DNA from: Phycisphaeraceae bacterium
GTDB lineage: Bacteria; Planctomycetota; Phycisphaerae; Phycisphaerales; UBA1924
Direction of reading: 5' to 3'
NCBI GenBank assembly: GCA_015200025.1
Contig: CP054186.1
Location: forward strand, 806,001 to 870,000
Length of the DNA stretch: 64,000 nucleotides
Position 1 is the stretch's first letter; every line of letters starts with the position of its first letter. Made by a program: the position numbers and the translations under genes. The notes beneath the pieces were generated by a model that saw nothing but the letters and a program-made list of their open reading frames with translations, did not search any database and was not told where the DNA came from. Below, in pieces: positions 8,674 through 18,018 of this stretch.

Positions 8674-10422
8674 ATGCCCAGACGACCCGCCATCCTCGCC
8701 GCCGCGTGCGCCCTCGCCCTGCTGCCCACCCACGCCCACGCGCAGAACGAGGCGCCCCAGCCCAACGCCTGGACCTACCAGGGCGAACTCAAGGTCCAGG
8801 GCATCCCCGCCAACACGTCCGCCGACCTGCGCTTCCGCCTCTTCGATTCGCCCTTCGGCGGCACGCAGATCGGGCCCATGATCCAGCCCCCGCCCCTGGT
8901 CGCCCTCAACGGACGATTCACCGCCTCGCTCGATTTCGGCCCCAACATCTTCAACGGGCAGGCCCGCTGGCTCGAGATCGACGTCCGCGTTCCCGCCGGC
9001 GGCGGACGGTTCGAAACCCTCGCCCCGAGACAGCTCATCACCGCCGCCCCCTACGCCCTCCACGCGCTCAACGGCGGCACCGGGACCCAGGGCCCCGAAG
9101 GCCCCCCGGGTCCGCAAGGTCCTATGGGTCCTATGGGACCCCAAGGACCGCAAGGACCCCAGGGCAACCCAGGTCCGCAAGGCAACACGGGCGCTCCCGG
9201 CCCCCAAGGACCCGCGGGCCCGTCCGGCTCGACCGGCCCGCAAGGACCCACGGGCCCGCAAGGCCCACAAGGCCCGCAGGGGCCGGCCGGCGCGACCGGG
9301 CCCCAGGGGCCTTCCGGTCCCGCGGGCGCGTCACCCTGGCAACTCAGCGGCGCCAACGCCTTCTACACCGCCGGGCTCGTCGGGATCGGCACCAATAACC
9401 CGCAGTTCCCGCTGCACGCCGAGACACCCCTGGCCCGCGCGGGCGTCTTCTCCTCCACCATCACGTCGGGCGCGTCCTTCGGCGCCCTGGGCCGAACCTC
9501 CAGCCCCGCGGGCGTCGGGCTCGTCGGGTACAACCTCGCCACCACCGGGCAGGCCATCGGCGTCCAGGGACAGACGGACAGCCCCGACGGGCGTGGTGTC
9601 TCGGGGTGGTCCACCGCCACCACGGGCGACACCTACGGCGTGTGGGGGCTGTGCGACAGCAACGCGGGCGTCGGGGTCGTCGGGCACGCCCGCGCGACCA
9701 CCGGCCTGACCACGGGCGTCCTCGGGCGCGCCGACGCCGCGTCGGGAGATGCCGCCGGCGTGTACGGCTACGCCTCGGGCGCCACCGGCGCCACCGCGGG
9801 CGTCTGGGGCGTTGTCGAGAGCCGGACCACGGGCGCCGCCGCCGTCTTCGGCACCGCCGTCGCCACCACCGGGACCACGCTGGGCGTCCTCGGGCTCTGC
9901 GAGAGCCCGGACGGGTACGGGGTGTTCTCGCTGGGCGACCTGGGCGCCAGCGGGGTCAAGTCCTTTGTCATCGACCACCCGCTCGACCCCGACGGGAAGT
10001 TCCTCAAGCACTACGCCGCCGAGGGGCCCGAGCCGTACAACATCTACCGCGGGCGGATCGCGCTGGACGCCGAGGGGTCGGCCGTGGTGCGTCTGCCGGA
10101 CTACTTCGCCCCGATCAACCGCGACGCGACGTACCACCTGACCGCCATCGGCGCGCCGATGCCCTCGCTCCACGTCGCGTCGGAGCCCGAGCCGGGCGTT
10201 TTCGTGATCGCCGGCGGGGCCCCGGGGTTCGAGGTCGCCTGGACCGTCACCGCCACGCGGAACGACGCGTGGGTCAGGGCCCGTGGGACCCCGACCGAGG
10301 TCGAGAAGCCCGAGGACCTCCGCGGGCGGCCTCTCCGCTCGGCCTTCACCGACCCGCGGCGCACGGCCGCCCCGGCCCCGGCCCCATTCGACGCCAGGGC
10401 CGACGAGGCCGCCGCACGCTGA
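8674..10422 (+). CDS. Exported collagen-like protein with C-terminal beta-rich stalk and head
   Basis: 582 residues from an ATG preceded by GGAGG. The signal peptide ends at THAHAQ (about 24). Residues 25-135 form a beta domain opening with [11 protein letters not shown]. Residues 137-220 are 28 uninterrupted Gly-X-Y triplets, dominated by GPQ. Then follow about eight repeats of the pattern GVGLVGY/GVWG separated by ATTG, predicting a trimeric beta-stalk. The final part contains [19 protein letters not shown] and a beta head. Likely a trimeric cell-surface or secreted fibre. The last 40 residues are Pro/Ala-rich. Its stop lies only 21 bases from the convergent infC stop. Confidence 0.85.
   Translation: MPRRPAILAAACALALLPTHAHAQNEAPQPNAWTYQGELKVQGIPANTSADLRFRLFDSPFGGTQIGPMIQPPPLVALNGRFTASLDFGPNIFNGQARWLEIDVRVPAGGGRFETLAPRQLITAAPYALHALNGGTGTQGPEGPPGPQGPMGPMGPQGPQGPQGNPGPQGNTGAPGPQGPAGPSGSTGPQGPTGPQGPQGPQGPAGATGPQGPSGPAGASPWQLSGANAFYTAGLVGIGTNNPQFPLHAETPLARAGVFSSTITSGASFGALGRTSSPAGVGLVGYNLATTGQAIGVQGQTDSPDGRGVSGWSTATTGDTYGVWGLCDSNAGVGVVGHARATTGLTTGVLGRADAASGDAAGVYGYASGATGATAGVWGVVESRTTGAAAVFGTAVATTGTTLGVLGLCESPDGYGVFSLGDLGASGVKSFVIDHPLDPDGKFLKHYAAEGPEPYNIYRGRIALDAEGSAVVRLPDYFAPINRDATYHLTAIGAPMPSLHVASEPEPGVFVIAGGAPGFEVAWTVTATRNDAWVRARGTPTEVEKPEDLRGRPLRSAFTDPRRTAAPAPAPFDARADEAAAR
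9082..9333 (+). repeat. Gly-X-Y collagen repeat coding region (28 triplets)
   Basis: Tandem 9-base units, mostly Gly-Pro-Gln or Gly-Pro-Xaa, with no interruption across 84 residues. Codons vary between units, so the repeat looks protein-selected rather than a recent slippage product. Confidence 0.9.
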
Positions 10423-10443
10423 GGCCCCGCCGAGGGAACGCCA

Positions 10444-11178
10444 CTACTCCGCGGCCTTGCCCTCGTGACCGTCGTGATTCTCGTGGTCGTCGTGGTCGTC
10501 GTGGTCGTCCACGTTCTCCGCGGCGAGTTCGGCCTCGAGCTGCTCGAGGCTCTTCTCCTCGGCGAGCTTCTCGCCTCGGGCGATGGCCTCCTGCCGCTCC
10601 TTCTCGATCTTGCGCTTGAACGCCTCGACCTTGACGCGGTCGGGCGCCACGATGATGCTCGCCTGCTTCCCGAACCACCGCGGCGCCTGCTCGAGTTTGC
10701 TCAGGTCCAGGAGCGCGTCGGCCACCATCCGGAGGTTCGCCAGGCCCAGGTCGCGGTGCGCGATCTCACGCCCCTTGAACTTCTGCGTCACCATCACCTT
10801 GTGGCCCGCCGCCAGGAACCGCCGGGCCTGCGCGATGCGGATCTCGATGTCGTGGTGGTCGATCTTCACCGACCGCCCGAGCCGGATCTCCTTCATCTCC
10901 GCGGCCTTGCTGTGCGCGCGCTGGTCCCGGGCCTTCTTGCTCTGCTCGTATTTGAACTTCCCGTAGTCCATGATCTTGCAGACCGGCGGACGGGCGTCCG
11001 GAACGATCTCCACAAGATCCATGCCCTTCTCCTGCGCCATCTTGAGCGCCTCGGGCGTCTCCACGATCCCCAGCTGCTCGTTCTCCACGCCCATGAGGCG
11101 GATCGGGGTGATCCGGATCATGAAGTTCACGCGTGTCCGCTGCGGCGCGCTCTCCCGGCTGAATCTTCCGAATGCGAT
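10444..11178 (-). CDS. infC: Translation initiation factor IF-3 with AUC start and acidic C-terminal tail
   Basis: Binds the 30S subunit and checks start-codon pairing. The IF3 N- and C-domains are clear (ITPIRLMGVENEQ, PPVCKIMDYGKFKYE, KFKGREIAHRDLG). I start it at ATC (11178). This codon lies 8 nt after AGGAG, and an in-frame TGA is found a few codons upstream. No ATG, GTG or TTG occurs in between until a GTG at 11130, which has no ribosome binding site and would remove residues that resemble the normal IF3 N-terminus. The 244-residue protein is about 60 residues longer than usual, ending in a His/Asp/Glu-rich tail. rpmI and rplT are not downstream. Confidence 0.92.
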   Translation of the reverse strand: MAFGRFSRESAPQRTRVNFMIRITPIRLMGVENEQLGIVETPEALKMAQEKGMDLVEIVPDARPPVCKIMDYGKFKYEQSKKARDQRAHSKAAEMKEIRLGRSVKIDHHDIEIRIAQARRFLAAGHKVMVTQKFKGREIAHRDLGLANLRMVADALLDLSKLEQAPRWFGKQASIIVAPDRVKVEAFKRKIEKERQEAIARGEKLAEEKSLEQLEAELAAENVDDHDDHDDHENHDGHEGKAAE

Positions 11179-11594
11179 GGTTCGTTCTCCTGTCCCGCCT
11201 CAGACCGCCCGCGCCGCACACCGGCGCCCATGGAACCCGCCGCGGGACTCGCGGGGGCCGGGCTTGTTCTCGCTCTGTTCCACGCGACCGATCAGCATCG
11301 GCGTCCGCCGACGCCGCGGCCCGTCCACGCCGGGATCGCGCCGCGCCGCGCCCGTGCGCACGCCTGCGTTCCCTCGTTGTCACGGGCTCGGATCGTCATC
11401 ACCAACAAGGCTAACCCCGGTGGCCGAGCGAGGCAAGCCCGGAAACCGAACAAAGATCGACCCCGTGCTGCCGCCCGGTTCAACCCGCGAGACACGGCCG
11501 CGGCGCGATGTCCGGTCCATCGTCGGGGGGGCGGGGGTGGGGGTGGGGGGCGAGGGGGTGAAGCGGGGGATGGGGGTTCGCCCGGGGCGCGGGC
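11179..11594. other. infC leader and gap to the kinase gene, 416 bases
   Basis: On the minus strand this is the infC upstream region. It holds the AGGAG ribosome binding site (11187-11191) and a weak -10 candidate TAGCCT (complement of 11408-11413), which would give a leader of about 220 nt. The end nearest the kinase contains a G-tract cluster. No tRNA or small ORF with support was seen. Confidence 0.4.
11525..11550 (+). other. G-quadruplex-capable tract
   Basis: Four runs of 5-7 G separated by single bases (C, T, T). The complementary C-rich strand would be in the RNA of the minus-strand genes, so a quadruplex would form in the non-transcribed strand. Confidence 0.5.
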
Positions 11595-12974
11595 TTATTC
11601 CTTAAGCACGACCTGGAGGATGTTGGCCGTCACGCTCACAACCAGCAGCGCCACGAGCGCGATGACCACCGGGTCGCGCCAGGCCGGGCGGAGGTCCACC
11701 CCGCTGCGATCGACGGGGAGTTCCTCGACCGGGGCCGCCGCCTCGGCGCTGGCGAGGCTCGCCAGGGCTTTGGAATCAAAGACGTCCTTGTGCGCGATGG
11801 GTGGGGTCTTGCCCTCTTTGACCGCCCGCAGGTCGGTCATCAGGTCCCGGCAGGTGGCGTACCGCTGCCTGGGGTCCTTGGCCATCATCATCTCGATGAC
11901 CTCGGACACCCCGGCCGAGAGCCTCGGGTTGACGTGGTCCGGGGGCACCAGCGCCTCCTTGAGGTGCTTGTGCATCACGGCCGAGGGGTTTTTCCCGTCG
12001 AAGGGGACGTTGCCCGTGACCATGTGGTAGAGCGTGGCCCCGAGGGAGTAGATATCCGCCGGGGGGCCGATCTTGAGCTCCCCGCGGATCTGCTCGGGCG
12101 AGATGTAGTACGGCGTGCCGAAGGCCTTGCCCTGCTCGGCCTCGGCGGCCTCTTTGTCCGAGATCGCACGGGCCAGGCCCATGTCCGCGAGTTTCACGAT
12201 GCCCTCGCGGTTGATCATGATGTTCTTGGGCTTGACGTCGCGGTGGATCAGCCCCCGCTCGTGCGCGTGCAGCAACGCCTCGCACACCTGGATCGCGATC
12301 TCGACGGCCTCTTTCTCGCTGTACCGCTTGTGCTTCACGATGTCGTCGTGGACCGTCCGCCCGTCCACGAACTCCATCACGAAATAGTGGTAGTCCCCCG
12401 CCTTGCCCACGTCGTACGCCTGCACGATGTTCGGGTGGTTCAGCTGGGCCGCCGACCGGCCCTCCGCGTAGAACCGCTCGATGAACTGCTGGCTGCTCGT
12501 GAACTTCCGCGGGAGCACCTTGATCGCCACCGTCCGGTCCAGGCTCAGCTGCTTGGCCTTCCAGACCGTCGCCATCGCCCCCGCCCCGAGCTTCCCCAAC
12601 ACCCGGTACCCGGGGATCTTCTGCCCCGACCGCTCCGCCTCGAGCATCTGCCGGAGGCGGGAGACCTGCCGGCGCGTGACGTACTCGTTGTCCACCAGGA
12701 TCTGCACCAGCGAGCGCTGGTTCTGGTCCTCGCGGTTCTGACGCGACAGCTCGAGGGCGTGCTGGACCTCCTCGGGCGTCGCGAGGCCCTGATCGATCAC
12801 CAGCCTCCCCACCAGCGTCTCGATGTTCGTCCCGCCCTTGGCCGCTTCCTGGAGCGCCTCTTCCATCGCCGCCACGCTCGGCGCCGGCGCGGGCGTCCCG
12901 GACAAGGGTGCGGTGTCGGCCTTGGAGACCGGGCTGGTCTCGCTCAGGTCGGGCTGCCGGGGTGACTCGCTCAT
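11595..12974 (-). CDS. Membrane-anchored Ser/Thr protein kinase (PknB-like)
   Basis: 459 residues. Residues 36-115 hold two helical repeats of the type LVIDQGLATPEEVQHAL and LVDNEYVTRRQVSRL, similar to MshEN/GspE N-terminal modules. The kinase domain (about 120-385) has GKLGAGAMATVWKA (P-loop), AIKVL (ATP Lys), HRDVKPKN (catalytic loop) and DMGLAR in place of DFG, then GTPYYISPEQ. A single membrane helix lies at about 436-456, leaving only a few residues outside, so the kinase and repeats are cytoplasmic. No PASTA or sensor domain is present. It precedes infC on the same strand, 416 bases away. Confidence 0.9.
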   Translation of the reverse strand: MSESPRQPDLSETSPVSKADTAPLSGTPAPAPSVAAMEEALQEAAKGGTNIETLVGRLVIDQGLATPEEVQHALELSRQNREDQNQRSLVQILVDNEYVTRRQVSRLRQMLEAERSGQKIPGYRVLGKLGAGAMATVWKAKQLSLDRTVAIKVLPRKFTSSQQFIERFYAEGRSAAQLNHPNIVQAYDVGKAGDYHYFVMEFVDGRTVHDDIVKHKRYSEKEAVEIAIQVCEALLHAHERGLIHRDVKPKNIMINREGIVKLADMGLARAISDKEAAEAEQGKAFGTPYYISPEQIRGELKIGPPADIYSLGATLYHMVTGNVPFDGKNPSAVMHKHLKEALVPPDHVNPRLSAGVSEVIEMMMAKDPRQRYATCRDLMTDLRAVKEGKTPPIAHKDVFDSKALASLASAEAAAPVEELPVDRSGVDLRPAWRDPVVIALVALLVVSVTANILQVVLKE

Positions 12975-13408
12975 ACGTGTTCTGCTCGCTCGCGTGCGGG
13001 GCGACGTTCGGTGCGGGCGGCGCCGTCCGAGGGGTGTTCGGGCTCGCGCCGGGCCGCAAGAGTACCCAGCCCGGTCCGGCCTCGCGCCACGGCAGGCATC
13101 GGACCGATCCCGGGCTCCCTTTGAGATACGGCCCGTTCCTCACCGCGGTTGGCTTCGCGTCTGCCTTCCCGCGGCCGCTCACGCCGCCATTCTTCGTGCG
13201 TTCGCATTCTGGAAGGATGAACACCCGAGAAAGATGGAACGTGAAACGTGTGAAATCCGCAACAGGCCGTGGTATACTGTCGAAGGGTTGGAGAAGCGCG
13301 AAGGCCGTGTTGGCGTCCATCGCGTGGCCGGTCGTTCTGATCGGTCGGTGCCGACGGGTCATTCGGCCCTGAGGCCTGCGGAACATCAAGACGTTTGGAG
13401 GCTCAGCC
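12975..13408. other. Divergent intergenic region, 434 bases
   Basis: Lies between the kinase (minus) and the prepilin-like gene (plus). Apart from the promoter at 13250-13278 and the ribosome binding site just before 13409, I see no gene or RNA structure. Confidence 0.4.
13250..13278 (+). promoter_or_regulatory. Sigma-70-type promoter of the prepilin-like gene
   Basis: GTGAAA (-35, 4 of 6), a 17-nt spacer and TATACT (-10, 5 of 6) preceded by TGG as a partial extended -10. It predicts a leader of about 125 nt before the GTG at 13409. Confidence 0.6.
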
Positions 13409-14329
<921 letters not shown>

Positions 14330-14355
14330 GACCCCCCCAACGCGCTGAACTCACG

Positions 14356-14386
14356 GGGCCCGCTCATCGCGGGCCCTGTTTGTTTT
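14356..14386 (+). terminator. Rho-independent terminator
   Basis: Perfect 8-bp stem GGGCCCGC / GCGGGCCC with a TCATC loop, followed directly by TGTTTGTTTTT. It lies 27 bases after the stop of the prepilin-like gene. Confidence 0.87.
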
Positions 14387-14451
14387 TCGACCGCCCCCGC
14401 CCGGCACCGTGGTAGACTCGCCCAACTCTCGTGCCACGCCGGAGGCCCCAC

Positions 14452-15345
14452 ATGGGCGACGACCCGGGCCACGCCCCGCAAGCCTCACCCCACCCGACAA
14501 CAGACCGGCCCGCCCGCAAGACGTGCGCCCTGTGCGGGAAGGACGTCACTGATATCCCCCGCGTCAAGGACCGGCACGGCCGCTACCGCTGCAAACCCTG
14601 CGAGACCGCCCTGGCCCGCGCGATCCTCGACCCCGCCCCTCTCCCACCGCCAGAGCCGCCCAAGGCCGACATCCGCGAGTGGGTCCCCACCCTCGACGGC
14701 GACGGCGCGATCGAACTCGCCCCCGACGTGGTCCCGACCGACCCCAGGCCCCTGACCCCGCCCCCCTCCACCAACACCCGCCCGGGCAACGCCCCCCCGA
14801 AATGCCGCCACTGCGGGTACGAACTCCGCGGCCTGCTGCAGCCGAAATGCCCCGAGTGCGGGAACGCGGTCTCGCTCACCCGCGACGAGCGAGCCTCCGT
14901 CGAGGCCCGCGAGGCGCTCCACGACGCGTACAAGAAGCCCATCCTGCTGATCGTCATCCTCGGGCTCATCGTGTCCGCCGGCCCGTTCATCCTGGGGGGC
15001 GACGACCCGCTGGCCGACGCCGTCGGATATTGGGTCAAGTTCGCCGTCCGGGTCGCGACCGCCTCGGTCACCACGATCATGCTGCTGATGGTGGGGGTCT
15101 CGATGGAGGGGACGATCCTGATCAATACGCTGCGATGGGCCGCCGCGCTGCTCGCCGGGACCGTCACCGCGCTGATCATGTCCCTGGCCGGGCCGCTGGT
15201 GGTACTCACCCCGTTGCTCTATATGTTCGTGGTCCTCGGGGTCCTGTGGCAATTGGCCGACGGGGATATTCAGGACACGATTATCATTACATTCGTCGGG
15301 GTCATGGCCGGGTACATCGCCCTCTTGGTCGTGAGCCGGATGTAG
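14452..15345 (+). CDS. Zinc-ribbon membrane protein, unknown function
   Basis: 297 residues. The ATG at 14452 follows GGAGG; an upstream GTG at 14431 is unlikely. Two CxxC pairs form a first zinc ribbon (CALCGK ... CKPC) at about 23-46. After a Pro-rich linker comes a second ribbon (CRHCGYELRGL ... CPECG) at about 121-142. The C-terminal half has four to five membrane helices, the first beginning PILLIVILGLIVSAGPF. The zinc-ribbon-plus-membrane layout is common in planctomycetes, but no function is known to me. A TAGACT at 14413-14418 is a plausible -10. Confidence 0.8.
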   Translation: MGDDPGHAPQASPHPTTDRPARKTCALCGKDVTDIPRVKDRHGRYRCKPCETALARAILDPAPLPPPEPPKADIREWVPTLDGDGAIELAPDVVPTDPRPLTPPPSTNTRPGNAPPKCRHCGYELRGLLQPKCPECGNAVSLTRDERASVEAREALHDAYKKPILLIVILGLIVSAGPFILGGDDPLADAVGYWVKFAVRVATASVTTIMLLMVGVSMEGTILINTLRWAAALLAGTVTALIMSLAGPLVVLTPLLYMFVVLGVLWQLADGDIQDTIIITFVGVMAGYIALLVVSRM

Positions 15346-15539
15346 CCGGGCCCCACACCCCAGCGGCGACCCGAATTTCCACCGAAATCGAGCCCGGCGT
15401 GCCCGATTCGTGGCCGGATCCGCATTCATGAGGCACATTACCCGCGCACCCATGCGTGATCGGTGCGTCGCGGCGCCGACGGATCGGGAGCGGGGCCCGG
15501 TCGGGCGTGGGGAGTCGGCAGGAACGCCACGGAGGAGCG

Positions 15540-16196
15540 ATGCGGGCCGGTTCGGCCGCCATGTCGGTGATCGTCGCGTGCGCGTGGTGCCAGGCCGCGC
15601 AGGCCGGGTTTATCACCGTGGGTGACGCCGCGGGCATGGGCCTCTCGGTCTCCAACGCCGCCGGCGAGCGCGTGTGGGCAACCACCGCGGGCAACGCCAT
15701 CATCACTCGCGGCCCCTCGTGGACGAGCGTCGGCGCGCCGGCCTTCGGGAAGCCCGGGCAGGTCTTCGCCCGCTGGGACGAGGCCGAGGGCGAGTCGGAG
15801 TTCGAGTCCACCGTGGTCGCCGAGTGGCGGCTCGAGGGCGGGCTCGACCTCTTCCCCGAAGGCCGGACCATCGAGGGTCGGCCCGTGCTGTTCTGGCACT
15901 GGCAGTTCGGGGTGGGGGACGCGGTCTCGCTGACCGAGAGCGATTTCCCCACGATGGTGACGCGGGCCACGATCCTGCTCAGCCGCGACGGTGGCGAAAC
16001 CTTCTTCAGCGAGCGTGAGTTCGCCGCCCGCCTGACCTCGCCGTGGGAGGGCGTGGACCTGGGGCTCCGGCAGTCCTCGATCGGGTCCCGCATCAACGCG
16101 ATCCGTATCGAGTACCACCTCTCCCGCGCCCCGACCCCCGGGACCGTCGCCCTCGCCGGGTTCGCCCTGGCCTTCGGCGCACGCCGCCGCCGCTAA
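15540..16196 (+). CDS. Exported protein with PTPG...RRRR sorting-like tail
   Basis: 218 residues. The ATG is preceded by GGAGGAGCG; a longer frame upstream has no ribosome binding site. A signal peptide ends near CQAAQAG. The body is beta-rich with no recognised domain. It ends APTPGTVALAGFALAFGA followed by four Arg, matching the tail of the 7018-7692 protein. This supports a shared PEP-CTERM-like sorting route, although no exosortase is in this window. Confidence 0.75.
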   Translation: MRAGSAAMSVIVACAWCQAAQAGFITVGDAAGMGLSVSNAAGERVWATTAGNAIITRGPSWTSVGAPAFGKPGQVFARWDEAEGESEFESTVVAEWRLEGGLDLFPEGRTIEGRPVLFWHWQFGVGDAVSLTESDFPTMVTRATILLSRDGGETFFSEREFAARLTSPWEGVDLGLRQSSIGSRINAIRIEYHLSRAPTPGTVALAGFALAFGARRRR

Positions 16197-16206
16197 TCCG
16201 CCCCCA

Positions 16207-16235
16207 CGGACCGGCCCCGCGTCGGTGTCTACGCT
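16207..16235 (+). promoter_or_regulatory. Candidate promoter of the bamD-like gene, leaderless position
   Basis: CGGACC at 16207-16212, a 17-nt spacer and TACGCT at 16230-16235, ending 6 nt before the ATG at 16242. The same -10 hexamer occurs in the better-supported promoter at 29640-29668. There is no Shine-Dalgarno. Confidence 0.4.
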
Positions 16236-16241
16236 CCCGCG

Positions 16242-17309
16242 ATGAACCCCCCCGGCCCGACGACGCTGAGGCGACCGCCGCACGCACGCCACGCGGTGCT
16301 GACGGCTCTGGCGGTGCTGGCCCTCGCCGGCCAGGCCTCGCACGCCCAGACGCGGACGATGACCCTCTCGCCCGACGGGGTCTGGGAGCAGGATCGCCCG
16401 CCCGCCGCCGGCTCGCCCGAGGAAGGGCTCGCCGTCGCCCGCGGGCACCTCGCGAGAAACCAGCCCGAGCGGGCCCTGGTCTTGCTGGACGAGTGGCTCG
16501 AGCGGTACCGCCCGGACGAACACCCGTTGATCCCCGCGGCCCTCCTGGCGCGGGGCGACGCCAAGACCGCCTCGGGCGACGAGTTCGAGGCCCTCTACGA
16601 CTACGAGGACGTGATCAAGAACTACCCCGCCTCCGAGGAGTTCTCCCTCGCCGTCGAGCGGGAGGTCGAGATCGCCACGCGGTACATCAACGGCCTGCGT
16701 CGCAAGTTCATCTTCGGGCTGCGGACCACCGACGCCACCGACATCGGTGAGGAGCTGCTCGTCCGCGCGCAGGAGCGCATGCCGGGGAGCCAGCTCGCCG
16801 AGCGGGCCTGCGTCGAGCTCGCGGACCACTACTACCGGATCCGCGACCTGCCTATGGCCGCCGACGCGTACGAGGTGCTGCTGAAGAACTTCCCGCTGAG
16901 CGAGTACGCCCAGCGTGCGATGCAGCGCCGGGTGTTCGCGACGATCGCGCAGTTCAAGGGGCCCGGGTACGACGCCCGCCCGCTCCGCGAGGCCCAGCAG
17001 TTGATCGGGCAGTTCGCGTCGCGGTACCCCCTCGCCGCCGAGCAGGCGGGGATGACCGACGCCCTCGCCGCCCGGCTCGACGAATCCGCCGCCGCGCACC
17101 TGCTCTCGATCGCGGAGTGGTACCTGGTCCGCGACGACCCGGTCGCCGCGAGGTTCCAGCTCCGCCGGCTCATCGTGAGCCACCCGGCGACCGTCGCCTC
17201 GCGCCGGGCCCTCGAGATCGCCGCGGAGAAGGGCTGGGCCATGCCGAGCGTCGTCACCGAGCGGGCCCCCGCGCCCGACGCCCCCACGCCCGGAGACGCA
17301 CGCCCATGA
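16242..17309 (+). CDS. BamD-like outer-membrane assembly/TPR protein
   Basis: 355 residues. A signal peptide ends near ASHAQ; there is no lipobox cysteine, unlike classical BamD. Residues 60-330 contain TPR-like helical hairpins of the YfiO/BamD type: ALLARGDAKTASGDEFEALYDYEDVIKNYP, described here in parts, then DLPMAADAYEVLLKNFPLSE and WYLVRDDPVAARFQL. The repeated 'xxFPxSE' ends of hairpins are typical of BamD. It overlaps the LptE-like gene by an ATGA, which fits a periplasmic role in outer-membrane assembly. It could instead be another TPR periplasmic adaptor. Confidence 0.75.
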   Translation: MNPPGPTTLRRPPHARHAVLTALAVLALAGQASHAQTRTMTLSPDGVWEQDRPPAAGSPEEGLAVARGHLARNQPERALVLLDEWLERYRPDEHPLIPAALLARGDAKTASGDEFEALYDYEDVIKNYPASEEFSLAVEREVEIATRYINGLRRKFIFGLRTTDATDIGEELLVRAQERMPGSQLAERACVELADHYYRIRDLPMAADAYEVLLKNFPLSEYAQRAMQRRVFATIAQFKGPGYDARPLREAQQLIGQFASRYPLAAEQAGMTDALAARLDESAAAHLLSIAEWYLVRDDPVAARFQLRRLIVSHPATVASRRALEIAAEKGWAMPSVVTERAPAPDAPTPGDARP

Positions 17310-17851
17310 CCACCCCGCGTCACGCCCGCCGGCCGTGGCTCCTCGCCCTCGCCGCCGCCGCGGCGGGCCTCGCCCTGCCGCCGGGCGGGTGCGCGACCGA
17401 CCCCCGCGACGGGTACGCCTTCTCGTCCGCGGTCCCCCGCGACGCGACCACGATCCAGGTCCCGATGTTCGTCAACGCCACGCCCGAGCCCGGGCAGGAA
17501 GTCCTCCTGACCGAGGCGATCATCAAAGAGGCGCAGCGTCGCGGGTGGCGCGTCGTGCAATCGCCCACGGCCCAGACGACGCTGACCGGGACCCTCCGCG
17601 GGGCCGAGCTCCGCCGGCTCTCGGTCGACCCCACGACCGGGTACGTCCAAGAGATGGGCATGGTCATCGCCGTGGACTTCGACTGGAGCGACAACCGCAC
17701 GGGCAAGACCCTCGTCAGCCGCCGGGGCTTCGCCGCCAGCGACACCTTCGCGCCCCAGGCCCGCGCCTCGGAATCCATCGACCAGGCCCGCCTGGGGGCC
17801 TACGGCCGCCTCGCCCGCGACCTGATCAACGAACTCCACGAGCGTTGGTGA
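17306..17851 (+). CDS. LptE-like lipoprotein (LPS assembly)
   Basis: 181 residues; its ATG overlaps the upstream stop (ATGA). The signal peptide ends in a lipobox PPGGC at about residue 29. The mature part has the alternating strand/helix order of LptE: an IQVPMFVNATPEPG strand, a helix LLTEAIIKEAQRRGW, strands around TTLTGTLRGAELRR and MVIAVDFDWSD, and a long C-terminal helix. LptE plugs the LptD beta-barrel and helps place LPS in the outer membrane. The pairing with a BamD-like gene supports this call, but primary sequence similarity in the family is low. Confidence 0.7.
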   Translation: MTTPRHARRPWLLALAAAAAGLALPPGGCATDPRDGYAFSSAVPRDATTIQVPMFVNATPEPGQEVLLTEAIIKEAQRRGWRVVQSPTAQTTLTGTLRGAELRRLSVDPTTGYVQEMGMVIAVDFDWSDNRTGKTLVSRRGFAASDTFAPQARASESIDQARLGAYGRLARDLINELHERW

Positions 17852-18018
17852 CGAATAACTACGAGGGGCCTCGGAACGGGCCGGGCCTCCGTTGGCACGC
17901 CCCGAACCCGCGACCCGCCTAGCGTTTTCCGCACGCGAAGCCCCACGGGCGCTGCATCCGCGATGCCCGCCCGCCGAAAAAAGGAACGGCCCATCCCCTC
18001 ACCAACGATCGGCACCCC

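Noticed and set aside
9082..9333. Tandem repeat that might be a CRISPR or minisatellite
   Set aside because: Units of 9 bases encode Gly-X-Y in frame; no constant repeats with variable spacers.
11400..11470. Possible tRNA-like stretch with GGTGGCCGAGCGAGG
   Set aside because: Looks like a D-arm start of a type II tRNA, but no acceptor stem, anticodon arm or T-arm could be built.
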